43,830 nucleotides of DNA, from contig JASVEC010000138.1 in the NCBI GenBank assembly GCA_030770535.1, positions 1 through 43,830 on the forward strand, given 5' to 3'. This document shows positions 11,110 to 24,156 of this stretch, in pieces. Numbering within the stretch: position 1 is the first letter of the stretch; the number at the start of each line of letters is the position of its first letter. The stretch is from Batkoa obscura. Lineage: Eukaryota; Entomophthoromycota; Entomophthoromycetes; Entomophthorales; Batkoaceae. The notes under the pieces were generated by a model. It saw only the letters and a list, made by a program, of their open reading frames with translations, ran no database searches and was not told the origin of the DNA. A program made the position numbers and the translations under genes.

Positions 11110-11215
11110 ATGCATCCCATGTATTTATGTATTTAAGAATTTTACTAACAATTTTTCCACTCAAATAGCGCTTAAAAGATGAAAAAAATAATGAAGTCAA
11201 AAAAACAGCCCCACA
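11110..11215 (+). mobile_element. GGGGATG inverted-repeat element (MITE-like), altered left end
   Basis: The body from ATGTATTTATG through the CTCAAATAGCGCTTAAAAG core to CAGCCCCACA is clear. The first bases read TGCATCCC instead of TATGGGGA, as if the outermost bases had been inverted or replaced. Confidence 0.8.
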
Positions 11216-11916
11216 TTGTATTATTCATCTATTTGATATAAAACAAGTTTTATATTAACTTTTAAAGTGTTCTTTATTATTCGAATAACTAGGATCCAAA
11301 AATGTATTTAATATGATGTAAAATAGAAGAATTTACAGGGGTAAGTGATAATGATAGAAATTATGAATCAACTATAATATCTCCACTGGATAATTACAGC
11401 TCTTAATATTTCATCGTTTGATATAATACAAAGATTGATATTTTGAATTTTTTTATAAAGATGCTAATAAAGTTCTAAACTGATATTAGCCATTATAATT
11501 GATTTGGGTTTGGGTTAGAGTTACTCAGAGCTATACTGGGTTACAATTAACGGGTATTATAACAGCAAGAAATTAAAAATTAGCTAATTTAACATTTGTA
11601 TTAACTGAAAATCCGATTTTATTAAAAAATTATTGTCTATAATACTTTATCTAGCAGTAAAGTGTTATGATCAACCCAAAATTTCTTTAGTAAATAATGG
11701 GTATAATGTGACTTTTATTGTAATATTGAAAATAGACTTAACGATTTGAGTATACAAAAATTGAGGCTCCTGTTTCCAAATCTACAGTCACAGATGCATT
11801 AATGGTTTCTTTTAGGCGTTTTTAAGTAATTATTTTTACTTTATTAAAAATAAAGCAACTTATTTTATACAATTAATGCTATAATGTTTTTTAAAACTAT
11901 AAGCAAAGTTTTATTA

Positions 11917-12016
11917 TATGAGGGTATTTTTTTGGTTTCACCACTTTTTCCATTTTTTAAGCGCTGTTTAAGTGGAAAGGCTACCAGTAAAATTCTTAAA
12001 CAAATACATACTCATA
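11917..12016 (-). mobile_element. GGGGATG inverted-repeat element (MITE-like)
   Basis: Copy from TATGAGGGTA to ACATACTCATA with core AAGCGCTGTTTAAGTGG. The right end has lost its run of C. Confidence 0.82.
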
Positions 12017-12871
12017 TGTATTTCAGATACAAAGTAACTTTTTTATAAATAATAGCGATTTATTATTCATCATTTTATAAAATTAGTAGTGATTTATTAG
12101 TTACTATTTTTACTATATAAATAAGTGATCTAGTGGTATATTATTTCAATAATTTTTTAATCAAATAATAACAAAAATTATAAACAAAACATAATTTAAT
12201 TATAATAAAGATAAAATAATAATTTACAACTATTAAAAACAGAAAAGAAATCAATTTTTATGTTTATATAAACAGTTTTACCAATTTTTTTAAATTTCAT
12301 GTTACCTAAAAAGTGGGCAAAAAAATAGGGCGAAAAAAGACAACCTTATTTGTGTCTTGATGAATTTGCTTTATATGGCAAATTACTATAAAAATTATGA
12401 TAAGAACATTATGTTATTATATCCAATGTAGATTAACTATTAAAACCCATCTTAGCTTTTTAGCTACTGTTATCTTAAAAGACTAAAATCTATATACCCC
12501 GCTTATTGATCTGTTATTATACTTCGTATGATTAAACTATATGACTATTATTATAAATAGTAACAATAATAATAATAATTTTAAAAGTGACAACTAAAAT
12601 GTATAAATTTTGAATGCTAGATACTAATTTTTTATGTAAATTACAACCTTTTACTATAAAAGTAAGCTCTTATACTCTGTCTCTGAAGTTTATTCACACT
12701 TTTCTTTAATAGCATTGCTTAAAAATGAGTAAAAAATTACATGATATCCTACCCTCTATTTATAAATGGATAGGTTTAGATAGGTTAGAATTCAAATATT
12801 CTTTTATAGTTTTAATTTCGGTTTAAGCTTGTAAAATTTGTAGACTAAATGAGTTAAGAAATAAAGAGTAA

Positions 12872-12910
12872 GTGGGTGAGTATTCTTACTTTATTATTTT
12901 TTCCATTTTC
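12872..12910 (-). repeat. Fragment of a GGGGATG element
   Basis: Only the first 40 bp or so is recognisable (GTGGGTGAGTATTC, then TTATTATTTTTTCCATTTT); the core and the other end are missing. Confidence 0.5.
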
Positions 12911-14854
12911 AGACTAATTTTAGAGCTATATGCCTAAAACACCATTTATTAAAAATCCAATTCTAAGTAGTTTAAACTTGAAAAAATTTAACTTGATTTT
13001 TCTAATAAAAAAGTATATGCTTTACTTTCTTAGTATTGATACTTAATTTGACTCTTTTACAATAAGTCAATATCGGGAAAATGTTGACCCTTGGGTTTAA
13101 ATTAACCGAAGTATTAGTAGTATGCACTTGATGTTATAGTTACAAGTATTACCAACTTTCTACATGATGTTGAAAGCCCCATTCAAAATTATTCATCAAT
13201 CTATTTCAATTTGTTTTAATTTAATTTAATGTAGCTTTTTTTAAACTCTAATGTGACCTTTTAACATTAACTTTTACAGCTAAGTAATTTGTACAGCCAG
13301 TATTTTTAAAGTACGATTAGTTATATTTTACTAATATTATAGCTTAAATTTTATTGTTAAATAAACAGTTAAGTAGGTCGCAAAAGAGTTAAATTAGAGT
13401 TATAAATACACCTATTTAGAAGAGTCCAAGATTTTTAAAAAATTACAATGATATCAAGAATTGAAGAAATCTATTAAATTATTTTTAATAATAAATGTAT
13501 AGTGGTTCATGTTCTTGATTTATAATAAATATTAAAAGATAAACTGGAAGCTTATTAACTTTTTCATAAGTTTAATAAGGTAAGTATAACTAAATAAATA
13601 TAAGATATCAAAGCTCATTCATAGCATTAAAGAATTTTATAAAAATAGATTAGGTTTTGATTGTTAATACTTTACGGTGTAAATTAAACCATTAAAAAAT
13701 ATATTTTGAGCAGAATAATCTCATATTTTCAAGTCATTGGTATTTTATTAAATTATACTCGGAATAGAGAAGCTGTTTTTAGAAGTACCACCTCCCTATT
13801 TAATTTTATAGTTTAGTTTTTTAATAAAATATGATAACTTGCTGTTAAAGCATTTTATGATATCTTTTTTTAGTAAAAAAACTTTTTTATACACAATATA
13901 AATGAAAATAAGCGTACTTGACTTTTTATATACTATTAACTTTGAAATATTACATAATATTTAAAAAATAATTCAAACTTAATTAAGGTAAAGGGGTAGA
14001 CATAAGTCTAATATGGAAATTAATATAAAAGATAATAGCTGATATTAGATCAAAGTAAACTATGTACATTAATTATAAGATCATTTAATAGAAAGGATCG
14101 CATTACAACTGTTAATACTAACAAAACAACAAAAATATAAGGTTCAACAAACAATAAGCCAATGTAGATATTTACTATAAACAGTAGTTTAGATTAATAA
14201 AAATAGAGTCAATAAATGTAATAAATAACAAATAACTGTTTATAGCTTATTCTTCATATGTTTCATATTAAATTTACTATCTTTATTTTAATAAATGCAT
14301 AGTTCAACTTCATGCTATGAAATCAACCTCTTTTTCTCTAGCTTTTTTTCGTATTAAATCCAATCCTAAAAAGCAAATCAAAATTTCATGTCATTCAATT
14401 TTTATTATTCAATTTGCGATACTTTAATCTTTTTTATTTGAGTGATGGTTACTATTTATGAATATCAAAGTTACATCTGTTATTATTATTTTAAATAAAT
14501 TAATCTATTAATTAATTTATACTCTTATATTACATTAAGTCTTATATTGATAATGCCACAGCTATCTATTTCTAATTATACATGTATATAATAAAAAATA
14601 AAACTAATATTTAACAATGACATAATGCCCAACAGTAAGGTCGGATCAATACTTAAAACAGACAACCTAAACAAAAATTTCATTTTATATTCTATAACCA
14701 CCCAAAAGTTTAGTTTAAGTTTTTTTATCTACCAAAATTATTTAATGCCAAGCTTTTTAAAGCTCTCCTAACGTAAAATATTTTTCATATTCTATTGGTT
14801 GAAACTATCGGTTTATTTTCACTTTAAAATCTAATTTTACTCTCATTCACTATA

Positions 14855-14912
14855 CAACCTCCTCTATTCTTCTCCGAACCCTCCCCTGTTTTCTCCACCC
14901 TGTCCTTTGCTA
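14855..14912. other. C-rich pyrimidine tract
   Basis: An island of C and T in DNA that otherwise has few C. It contains CCCCT (14883-14887), the complement of the AGGGG stress-response element bound by Msn2-type fingers such as those encoded next door. No reading frame or transposon explains it. Functional meaning is speculative. Confidence 0.3.
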
Positions 14913-15164
14913 AGCTTTTCATTTTATAATAATTTAGTTAATAAATCATTTACAATTAAATAACTAAAATTATATTAAAGTTCTATTTTTAGAGCTATAT
15001 ATTTTGTTTGTAAAAACTCAAATAATAGTGATTATAATAATGATAACTCCACAAAAACAAAATAAAATATGTAATTTTGAAAAAATATTAAGTTTTATTA
15101 GTAATAAAATACAACTAAAAAATTAAAAAGTTTTGAAACAACAAGGAGAAAAAGTTAGCTTTTT

Positions 15165-15893
15165 TTACAAATAGTTAAATGAAGGATTATCTGTAGGTGG
15201 TAAAACATAAGGAGTAAATGAAGTGAATCCACGAGACATTAATTTTTCTTCATTGCTACGATGGATTCTAGAGTGTTGATTTAAATTATCGGATCTTGCA
15301 AATTTCTTGTTGCAACCAGCAACTTGACAAACAAAAGGCCTTTCATTTGTATGAATGGACTTAACGTGTCTTTTTAAATGTTCGCTCCTTTTAAATACTT
15401 TATTACAGCCTTCTTCTTCGCATACAAATAGCTTAACTGGTTCACAATTGCTTAATTTTCTCAATGAAGTTTTACGACGAGTAGTTTTTTTTGGTTTATT
15501 TTCTAAACGCTGATATTCTTCTGTTGTTCCTGGAGTAGAATAACGTCTTGCTAAATTTTCACTTGGAAATAATTCATAAGTAGGGGAAGTCAAAGAAGAT
15601 TGGAAAAAAATCAAACTTGGGTCCACATCAAATGGACTTGTCAATGGTGAGATATAATTAGACATATCCATATAGTTACCATTGTTATTATACATCTCGG
15701 GTATTGAGATACTCATGTTCATCATGTTTTTATTAATCATCATAGGTGATTCTTGTGGCGTTGCCTCTTGTATTGTAATAGAAGTATCGATGCTCATTGA
15801 TGGGAAGAAGCAGTTAGCAGGAGATAATATGCTTTCATTAATAAATTCGTTGCTGTTCAAATAATCAAAATAAGAAGATGAAGGTACATTCAT
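15165..15893 (-). CDS. C2H2 zinc-finger transcription factor, Msn2/4-like
   Basis: Intronless, 242 aa. The C-terminal third holds two adjacent C2H2 fingers. Finger 1 is CEEEGC-x12-HVKSIH with helix RSEHLKRH; finger 2 is CQVAGC-x12-HSRIH with helix RSDNLNQH. This pair and the linker THTNERPF-like sequence are the hallmark of fungal Msn2/4-class factors, whose helices read AGGGG. A basic stretch ([14 protein letters not shown]) precedes the fingers and could serve as a nuclear localisation signal. RRYSTPG just before it is a consensus protein-kinase-A site. The N-terminal 110 residues are Ser/Asn/Met/Pro-rich, typical of an activation region. A general stress or nutrient-response role is inferred from the family. 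The gene is isolated, with no other intact gene for about 9 kb to one side and about 8 kb to the other, leaving room for long regulatory regions. Confidence 0.93.
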   Translation of the reverse strand: MNVPSSSYFDYLNSNEFINESILSPANCFFPSMSIDTSITIQEATPQESPMMINKNMMNMSISIPEMYNNNGNYMDMSNYISPLTSPFDVDPSLIFFQSSLTSPTYELFPSENLARRYSTPGTTEEYQRLENKPKKTTRRKTSLRKLSNCEPVKLFVCEEEGCNKVFKRSEHLKRHVKSIHTNERPFVCQVAGCNKKFARSDNLNQHSRIHRSNEEKLMSRGFTSFTPYVLPPTDNPSFNYL

Positions 15894-18800
15894 AATTGAA
15901 ATTATACTAGATAATATAAATAAATAAATAAGTTATTTTTTAATTCAAATTGATTTAATTTAATGGAGTATTTATATTTTTTTTATTTTCATGATTTTTA
16001 TATGACCTCTAACAATGATCAACAAAGTTTTACTTTTGGGTTAAATAATTGAATAGTAAGAGTAAGCATTTATTACTAAAATGAGCTAAAATTTATAACA
16101 ATCTCAAAAAGACTAGAATGATTGGCTGCTAATAAATAAAAAAGATAAACTGAAATCATGAACCATAAACTATTTCAATGTGTTGAAAAGTCGATGCATA
16201 TAAAATTTAAACATCTAGAATCAAGTTTTGGTAAATAATCAAGATGCCTAGTTTGTAAATTTATAAGAAATATGGGAAAGGGAGGTTGCCAATTATAGTA
16301 CCACCACACTTAAAATTACAAGTTAATTTCTATTTTTATTTTATTATTTTACATTAATTATTACCCCATTTTTGATAAACACACCGATTAAGTTTCAATC
16401 TAAAACGTGATGGTACTATTGAGTATTTTACCACTTTGTTAACTTAGCTATGCCCTATTTAATAATATAAATTATATTAAAATACTATTATTTAATATAA
16501 ATATATTTATAAAGAAATTACTATTTTTGTTTGTTTTCATATATTAAAAGAATAAAAGAATGTTTTTTCGTTTAATCAGTTAGGGATAATGATTTTTATC
16601 ATTAAAGGTACAGTTACCAATAATTGTAATTTACAAAATTAAATTCCCTTTTAACTACTTATTAATAACAGGAATCCACTTTTTATAAAATATGATTTAT
16701 AAAACAAAGTGCTATTTTCAAAATAAATATAAAACTAGTTTAGGTATCATTGTATGTATCAATGTATACTAACACTATAGTAATATATTTATTATTATTT
16801 TCAATCTAGAACTAAATTATAAGATTATTTGATGAAACCAAAATATAAATGCTGTTAATATCAACAACTTGAAAATATATGCGATGAATACATAAAATAA
16901 ACCACTTAATACAACGCTAATACTATGTAAGCATAATAAATAAAGTAGTTAAAATAAGAGTAAGAATGGCCATTTTGTTTTGAGCATAATTGAAAGGATT
17001 AAAAATAACTGATATAATGAAATGTATTATATTAATAAATTTATTTTGTTAGTAACTATATTTATCTGCTTAAATTTCTTTACCCCTCAATTTAATATTA
17101 TCATTTAAATGTTGCATTATTAACAAGCTATTGAGTAAACAAAATATTAAACTTCCCTTTTTCTCCTGTTCTAGTACCACTTATCAACAAAAAACCTGGA
17201 ATCTTTTTGCCTCATTTATTATATAATGATATGCCAATTAATACCACCTTATCCATTCATGCTGTTTTTTATTTTTGATCATCGCCCATTTATTTGATTC
17301 TTTTTCATTGAGTCTTGGCTTTTTTAATAAGAGCAATAGTTTAAGTTTATTAGCTTAATATGTGTTACTATTGTTAGTAAATTATTATTGATATATGATA
17401 TAGTCAATATAAACTATAACTAGAGTATGATTAATAAGTTAAAATAACATCATTTTATTAAATCTGTGTGGAAATCAAAAATAAATAATTATGATAATGT
17501 ATAATAAATTATGTTGTGGGGTATTTTAAATAATAATCATTTGTTTTTGTTATCTTTCTAACTTTTGTATTCTATTAATAAGACTCATATTAAATAATAA
17601 ATTTGAATTTTTATAAAGGGCGTTTCTAAAGTAATATCTCTTTACAACAAATTCTCATTCCGGGTATATACAATTGCAACAGTCAATTTTTTTTGCATCA
17701 AAAATACTTTGTTTTTAGACATCAAAAATATTTGCTCTTGCAACCAATGGTCTTCTACTATTTTTTCCAAAAGAAAGAGGTTACTTCAGAAATCCCTTTA
17801 TAGCTTCTTAATGCCCAGTTTCAATCATGTTTACTTAAATTTTCCTTACTTATAACCACATGCATTGAATGCGTTTGACCCTTTTTTAAGGCTTGAGAGT
17901 AAGTCCTTTATTTGGACCAATTATTTTTTTATACTTGCATTGTTATTGAGTAGATTTTACCATAATTTATTATAAAATGTAAATGATCGTGTTTTGATCT
18001 AAAATTTATAACACATGTCCTTGTTTATAAATATATGTCACAGTATCACAATTTAACGCAAATGCACCTTACAAAGCCACGCTAGTTGAAATATATTGTT
18101 TAATCAAGGGTTTAAAATAGCCTCATTATTTTTGAATTTTTACTTGTTTTTTAAATATTGATATAGTATAGGCAAACTAATGTTTTTCGAGAAAATGTTT
18201 TTTGGATTAGAGTATTAATTTGTGATACTTCATAGTTTCAAAATAAACTGAAAAGAATGCTAAAGGCTCAAATTAAAAAGATACTATTTAAACCATTTAT
18301 TCTATTTATTAGTCACTTAAGACTTTCGAAACAATAAGGAAACCACTAAATAAGATAACTATGGTTTATAATCGTATTGTTCCATCTATTTAGAGTTAGA
18401 TATTTGTTGAAGTTAATCAAACTATTGGCTTAATTTAAAGTATTGATGTCATACCTAAAGCAAAAAAAGTTAGCTTAATTTAGTTTTGAAACTACTTTTA
18501 TTAATTAATGCTTCAATTGAATATTTTTTTCCCCCTACAAAAACATTAACTCAATATAAAACAATATTAAGGGTGAGAAATATATATCAATTAACAAATA
18601 AACGGTTAGATAGTCGATTTTTCATATTACAAAAGCAAAACAAAGTTAGAGATAAACAACAGACTTAATAGTAGATTAACTAAAAAACATTAAATTAATT
18701 TTTGGAGTTTTATTAAATTCAATTCAAAATTTATGTTAAATAGCACTTCAATTATTTTTTTATAAATCAAACTAAAAACTGAAAGCTTCTGTCTAATTAG

Positions 18801-20600
18801 AGTGATGTCATTTTCATTTTTCATTAAAACCCTAATTTGACAATGGATAAAATATAAAATTTTAAAGACAAATCAACGAATAAAAAAATAAAATATTAAA
18901 AGAAAGAGGATTAGTTTTACAAAAAGTAAGAAATGATCGGGAATAAACTAATAAAATCAAGTAAAGATGATAGGAACTTTAGTAAATCACCAAAACTGCA
19001 TAAATTAAAAATTCATAAATAGTTAGCAGCATTAAATCAATGCCCCATTTACTGAATGGAATCTGATACTTGTCGTTATGCATAATAATAAAGCAACAAT
19101 TAAGGACTGTTAATTTAATTCAAATAACAGAGGGGGTTCCTAAATTTGGTAGCAGCCCGAAATTAACATTTTTGAAAATTAATAGAACAAAATTAATGTT
19201 TTTCAAATTAGAAAAAAAGGGTAAACTTATTCAAGAAAATATGTTGAATCCTATATCATGCTATTTATACAAATATAGATTTTTTCTAATCTTTGAATTT
19301 TATCATGTACTATTAATTAATTAATATTATTATTAAAACATTTTAACTCAGTGTACTTTACGGTTTTGAATTAAATTTATAACACCCTTTAATGTATCTT
19401 TATCCATACCCGGACATTTACATTTATGATACTCTAAAAAAAACTTAACCAATTTTATTATATGGAGTAACTGGTTTTAATAATAAATCTGCTTTAAAGA
19501 ACCCAACATTTGAAAAATGCTATTAAACATATATTGGAGCTGCTAAATGAATAATGTTAATTTATTTTAAATATCTGAAAAATCAAGATAGAGTTATTTG
19601 TAGAAGAATTATATTCTAAAATAACAATTGGGGTAGAAAAAATACTATATGAAAATTATAAATTAATTATAAACAATAATTAAAATATCCTGTCTGGAGT
19701 CAAAGTTTTATTTGAAATAATAAGTTTAGAGAAAAGGCTTCATCTTTGCCTAGATATAAAAGGGAACATTGAAACGTGCCCCGATTCTGTTTACTTGGAA
19801 AACTGATAAAACACAATTTAAATGAATGGTTGTATGAAAAGCTATAGCATCGATAACTACCATCAAACAACCTTAATAAAATCAATGTTGCTTATTTTAT
19901 AACACCCAAAAACAACGGGGAATATGCACAAGGATTTTAATATAAAATGTAATGAGGTGCTTTAAAAATTAAAATTTATTTATTTATTTAAAGGCCTTCT
20001 TTTTATCTGATAATTTCCATACAACTCAACTATACATAAGAAGCTTGTCTAGATTAAAATCCAAAAACACCCTATGATTACTAGTATTGAAAATAAAAAA
20101 TTTAAGTTTTCGGAAGTAAAATGTACTGTAATTGGCTAAGAGTATAGTCCTTATTTTAAAAATTATTTTCACGTTTAAGTTGAGGTTATAAATTCTAGAG
20201 CAAGAATATTAATATAAAAAATATAACTTAATAAGGAGCTTATCTTATTTCAGCTTTAAGAGTTTCTGAAGTTTAAACCAATTATATTCATCATTTATAA
20301 AATAACTCATTCAGTTATAACTAATTGCCTAAAAGGAGTAGGGAAATGAAACAAAAAAACTTCAAAATCGCTATTCCTAGGCTTACGTAACCTATTTTTG
20401 TTCATTTCTTATCTATTTTGTCTAATATCTTGCGCTATTTGGTTTATTTTGCATAGAGGTTAGTTTATACATTTGGTATATTTATTTTATTAGCCTTAGC
20501 ATATTGGAGGTTTTGAAAATTAGGATAAATAATAAATAATCGTTTTGTGCATAATTTGTAAACTCACAAAGTTTTGCAAACTTAGACCTAGATCAAACTT

Positions 20601-20704
20601 AAATGAGGATGATTTTTTTGGTTTCATTACTTTTTCTATTTTTTAAACGCTATTTGAGTGGAAAAATTGTTAATAAAATTGTTAAACATGAAAGTACATC
20701 CCCA
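20601..20704 (-). mobile_element. GGGGATG inverted-repeat element (MITE-like)
   Basis: Copy from AAATGAGGATG to CATCCCCAAAT with core AAACGCTATTTGAGTGG. The outer TA is not preserved on either side. Confidence 0.85.
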
Positions 20705-20948
20705 AATTTTGGTTTACAATCTTAGCCAGGTTCTTAAACCCCACATATAGTTTATTTAATAAAATGTTTGGATACTTTAAGTTTATTTAATACAATCAAT
20801 AAAAAGTTAAAAATAGGCTTTAGGCACTGATAAAAGTGCTACTTCATTTACATTAAATAGTTGCTAAATACCATTCAAACGTCTATATAATATTTTTGAA
20901 AAAATTCCGTATCATACCCATTTACTTAAAACTATAGTCATTACAGTA

Positions 20949-21052
20949 TATAGGGACGTATTTTTGTGTTTAAGAATTTTACTAATAATTTTCCCACTCA
21001 AATGACGCTTAAAAATAGAAAAATTAATGAAGCCAAAAAAAGCACCCCCATA
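20949..21052 (+). mobile_element. GGGGATG inverted-repeat element (MITE-like)
   Basis: Full-length 104-bp copy, TATAGGGACG to CACCCCCATA, opposite in orientation to its neighbour 245 bp away. Confidence 0.9.
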
Positions 21053-22615
21053 TACTTAATAAATATACAGCTCATTTATGAAACCGGTTATCAATAAAAT
21101 AATGTTTGCTTTCACAACCATTAAATTATAACTATCCCTACAATTGTGCAAACGCTACATGATACAGTGCTGATAATTTATAAAGGCTTTGCATGTATTT
21201 TATTATCTTTTTAGCTAAAAATAAAAAGATGATAATGGTTCCAAAAGTAACTTTTAATCTAGCTGTAGTTTATTTTATAAATTACATGCCTGGGTACTAC
21301 TTGTTAAAATACCAAAGCCAAGGCAAAAAATTAAAAAAAACATCAGACTATTTTATTGCAGGTAGTAGAAGGACCAAAGAGATCCACTCTTCAAGATATA
21401 AAAGCCTATTTTAAATTGTTTTAATCTGAAAAAAAGAAAAGAAGATGCTTAACTAAGAATCCACACTTGGAGATACACACTAGAGTAGAAGTAGGGTCTA
21501 ATTGGAACCCGAATGGTAATTTACAATATTGACGGTGGATAGCCTAAATGTGTGAAACAGTAGCTATTGGTAAGGAAGAAGTGGAAAATTTTTTCAAGAG
21601 AAGTGGACTATAATTTTTTTCCATTGAACTTTATTTTGTCTAAAGACGATATTTTACTGTTGCAATCATACACTTTTACCATTTGGTTTTGCTTAAAATA
21701 AGCAAAAAGATATATGAAAAGATTTAATGATTTTTAAGATCCTTAATGAACAATTTAATTTAAAATATTTAAAGTATCAACGTTATTTAGTAAATTTTAA
21801 AGTGTATTAGTATATGTAGTAAAATTACAATTTACTAATAAGGCACTATTAAATAACTATCAAAATGTATCTATAATTTAGATATATAAGTTTAATTGAG
21901 AAAAAGTTAAATCCTATAATATCTAACTAGTTTCTAAGTCGCTTTGTTACTCTAAAAACATTATCTTACTACAGCTTGTCTTAGCACCTTAAACGTCTCT
22001 ACAAAAAAAGCAAAAAGTTAAGTTTATATTGAGAGTAATAAAGAATTCGTTTATTCATAATATTTTTAATTACCTATTATTTAAATTTCTAATTTTGGCT
22101 TTTAAATTTATGTCAAAACTGAGAATCTGACCATCTTTAAACTCAGCATGATATTAAAGCTATTCCTTTAAATTCCTTATCCTTAAAGACAACATCTTGA
22201 GTTATAAAAATGCTTTAAATATTACTTTTTTTTCGTAGCAATAGCTTTATTAGGATAATTTGACAACGTGATACTTTAAATTTTGTTCAAATGCACTAAA
22301 ATTTAAGACTCATTCAAAAATGATTCAACTTCAAGTGGTGATCAATATTTCTAAAAGTGATTTGAAATTTAATTTAAATGCTTTTCGTAAGGATTTTCAG
22401 CTAATTCGATTATTTGATTCGTATTTAATTTTACTATTAATTTCAAAGTTGAAATTTAATATCGATTCAGATAGACAAATTAAGTTACTACTATAAATGG
22501 GCGGTGACGACCAATTGATGTATCGAATACCGAAAACACTAATAGCAAAAACGACTTTATAGATGTATAGACTAAATAATATCAGCTATTCAACTTTGAA
22601 GTATACAATATTAAG

Positions 22616-23200
22616 ATGTAATTAAAATACTTATTCCCCTTTATGATTCCTTTCATTGCTTTTGGCGCTGGTATTGATCCACCTACTAGCGATACTACCC
22701 CAGCAGATTCTGTCCCAGTATAACCCAAAGAACCAATACAAGCGGTTTTAGAGAAATATATAAACTTAGAAAAAGAGAAAAAACCAAAATAGTGGAGTAG
22801 ATTAAATATAGAAATGTAAAGGAATAACAACTTCAGAACCAGGGATACCAGTTTTAAAACGCGACATTAATAGCAGTGACGATTTTTCTGGCTTACACGT
22901 AAGGCCAGTGATTGCCAAATTAATGTTATTGTTGCTCATGGTTCAACTAATTGTGCAATTCTAAATAAAGTAGATGATGAAATTAGTTTGATAGTAAACA
23001 GCAATGAAAATAAAAGAAAAGGTACGTTTACAGTAGATGTCTATGTAGCTGAGTTTAAACGAGTTATCAATAATGGATGGGAAACTGTCCCTAAAGTCTA
23101 ATTAAAAAGCAGAGTAGCATATCTCCCTTTAGGTTGTGGGGTCTATTGTATAAGTTCTACTGAGCTTGGCAAGATTAATGTTTCGATTTTAAAAAGTTAA
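22616..23200 (+). pseudogene. 4CS secreted-family relic A (sister of the gene at 24157)
   Basis: Decayed duplicate of the intact gene 1.5 kb downstream. It begins with the same signal-peptide text (LKYL, then MIPFIAFGAGIDPPTSD, against MLPLIAFGADIAPPADA) and ends with the same C-terminal landmarks (KGTFTVDVY, GCGVYC-like Cys, LGKI). It carries several in-frame stops and frame breaks; the stop at codon 2 and the one after VPV both sit where the intact gene has CAA. About 180 bp of upstream sequence and roughly 200 bp of downstream sequence are also shared, so the whole unit was duplicated in tandem. Confidence 0.8.
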
Positions 23201-24156
23201 GTTAGATATCATGTTATTTTTACTTAAGATTGAGATTTTAAAGATATAAATAAAATATAAAAGATTCAATTATTATTTGGCCTACTTAAAGTATAGAATA
23301 TTATAAAGTTAAGTAGATATTAAGCCTATAGAATCTGTAGATTTTTATTTTAGTGTTTTCACTGTTATAACGTTGGAATTAATCAAGTAGTGTCTACATT
23401 TAGACTATAAATTGACTATTTGTTATATCTCTACTACTTTTGACTCAGTTTGATAGCTTCTTTATGGTATTTCGCCCTTTGAAATTTTTAATGAATTGTT
23501 TTATTTCCTAAAACTTCTTAACTTTACTTCCGCTATAAGTAAAATAATCGCCTCATTTTTCAATCATTAATAATAAAACATTGAACACTTTTTGTTAGTT
23601 CAAAGAGCTGCTTAAAAAACCAAAAATAACGGTATACCGGAGAACGTTGTTTTGACTGACAAACTAATTAGTAATATTTTTTGATTGGAATTTACTTTAT
23701 TTGAAAATCAAACTTAATTTTACAAATTTACTTTTATATTCCAGATACACCCTTTTTGAAAATATTTAAAACACTAGGATTGAAGATTCACAAGCAAAAT
23801 TTGTAGTATTTTATTAAGCTTTTGTTAAATTTTTTGCTTACAAATTGCCAATCATTAGAGTTTATGCATTTTTCAAAAGGGTATAATTACTTTTACTACT
23901 TGCACCACAAAAAAAAGAATATTACTTTAAAAACCAATAAATTCATTTCCTTGATTTTCATTCAATTTTACTATATTAATTTAAAGTTGAAATTTATCAA
24001 TCTTAATTAATATAGGAATATTAAATTACTAACATAGATGAACAATGATAATCCATTAATATACCGAAAATCGACCATAATAAAGATAGCAAAATAGATA
24101 TATAAACACATAAAATATAGAATGTCAGTTATTTAACCTAAAAAATTATCAATAAC
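23201..24156. other. Spacer between duplicated 4CS units
   Basis: The left part (to about 23450) aligns with the 3' flank of the gene at 24157 and includes an apparent empty target site (TA at 23299-23300) for the element found at 24867. The right part is the promoter region of that gene, with a TATATAAA-like box at about 24099-24106, 51-58 bp before the ATG. No gene is present. Confidence 0.55.

Larger units (their letters stand above)
10479..15164. other. Gene-free AT-rich DNA with repeat elements
   Basis: Apart from the GGGGATG copies listed separately there is no supported gene. A pyrimidine-rich, C-richer patch at about 14855-14912, with blocks such as CCTCCCCTG and CTCCACCCTGTCC, stands out some 250 bp beyond the stop of the zinc-finger gene. 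Confidence 0.5.
15894..22615. other. Gene-free AT-rich DNA upstream of the zinc-finger gene
   Basis: No gene is supported in about 6.7 kb. Short frames (for example 18486-18668, 19070-19324, 21193-21414) lack recognisable features. The near part should contain the promoter of the minus-strand zinc-finger gene. Two GGGGATG copies lie at 20.6-21.1 kb. Confidence 0.5.

Noticed and set aside
9018-12016. CRISPR-like array because of regularly recurring 100-bp repeats
   Set aside because: Copies occur in both orientations with irregular spacing from 38 bp to over a kilobase, and have transposon-like terminal inverted repeats; the genome is eukaryotic.
21193-21414. Short frame ending TSDYFIAGSRR, reminiscent of sodium/solute symporters
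   Set aside because: The likeness covers about ten residues, no further transporter segment is found on either side, and composition is that of chance frames.
22616-23200. Possible alternative genetic code with TAA read as glutamine
   Set aside because: Some stops in relic A sit at CAA positions of its sister gene, but PAQR, Rcf2, ALG9, the CENP-L-like gene and HGD all end at ordinary TAA or use CAA for Gln, and the relic also has frame breaks.
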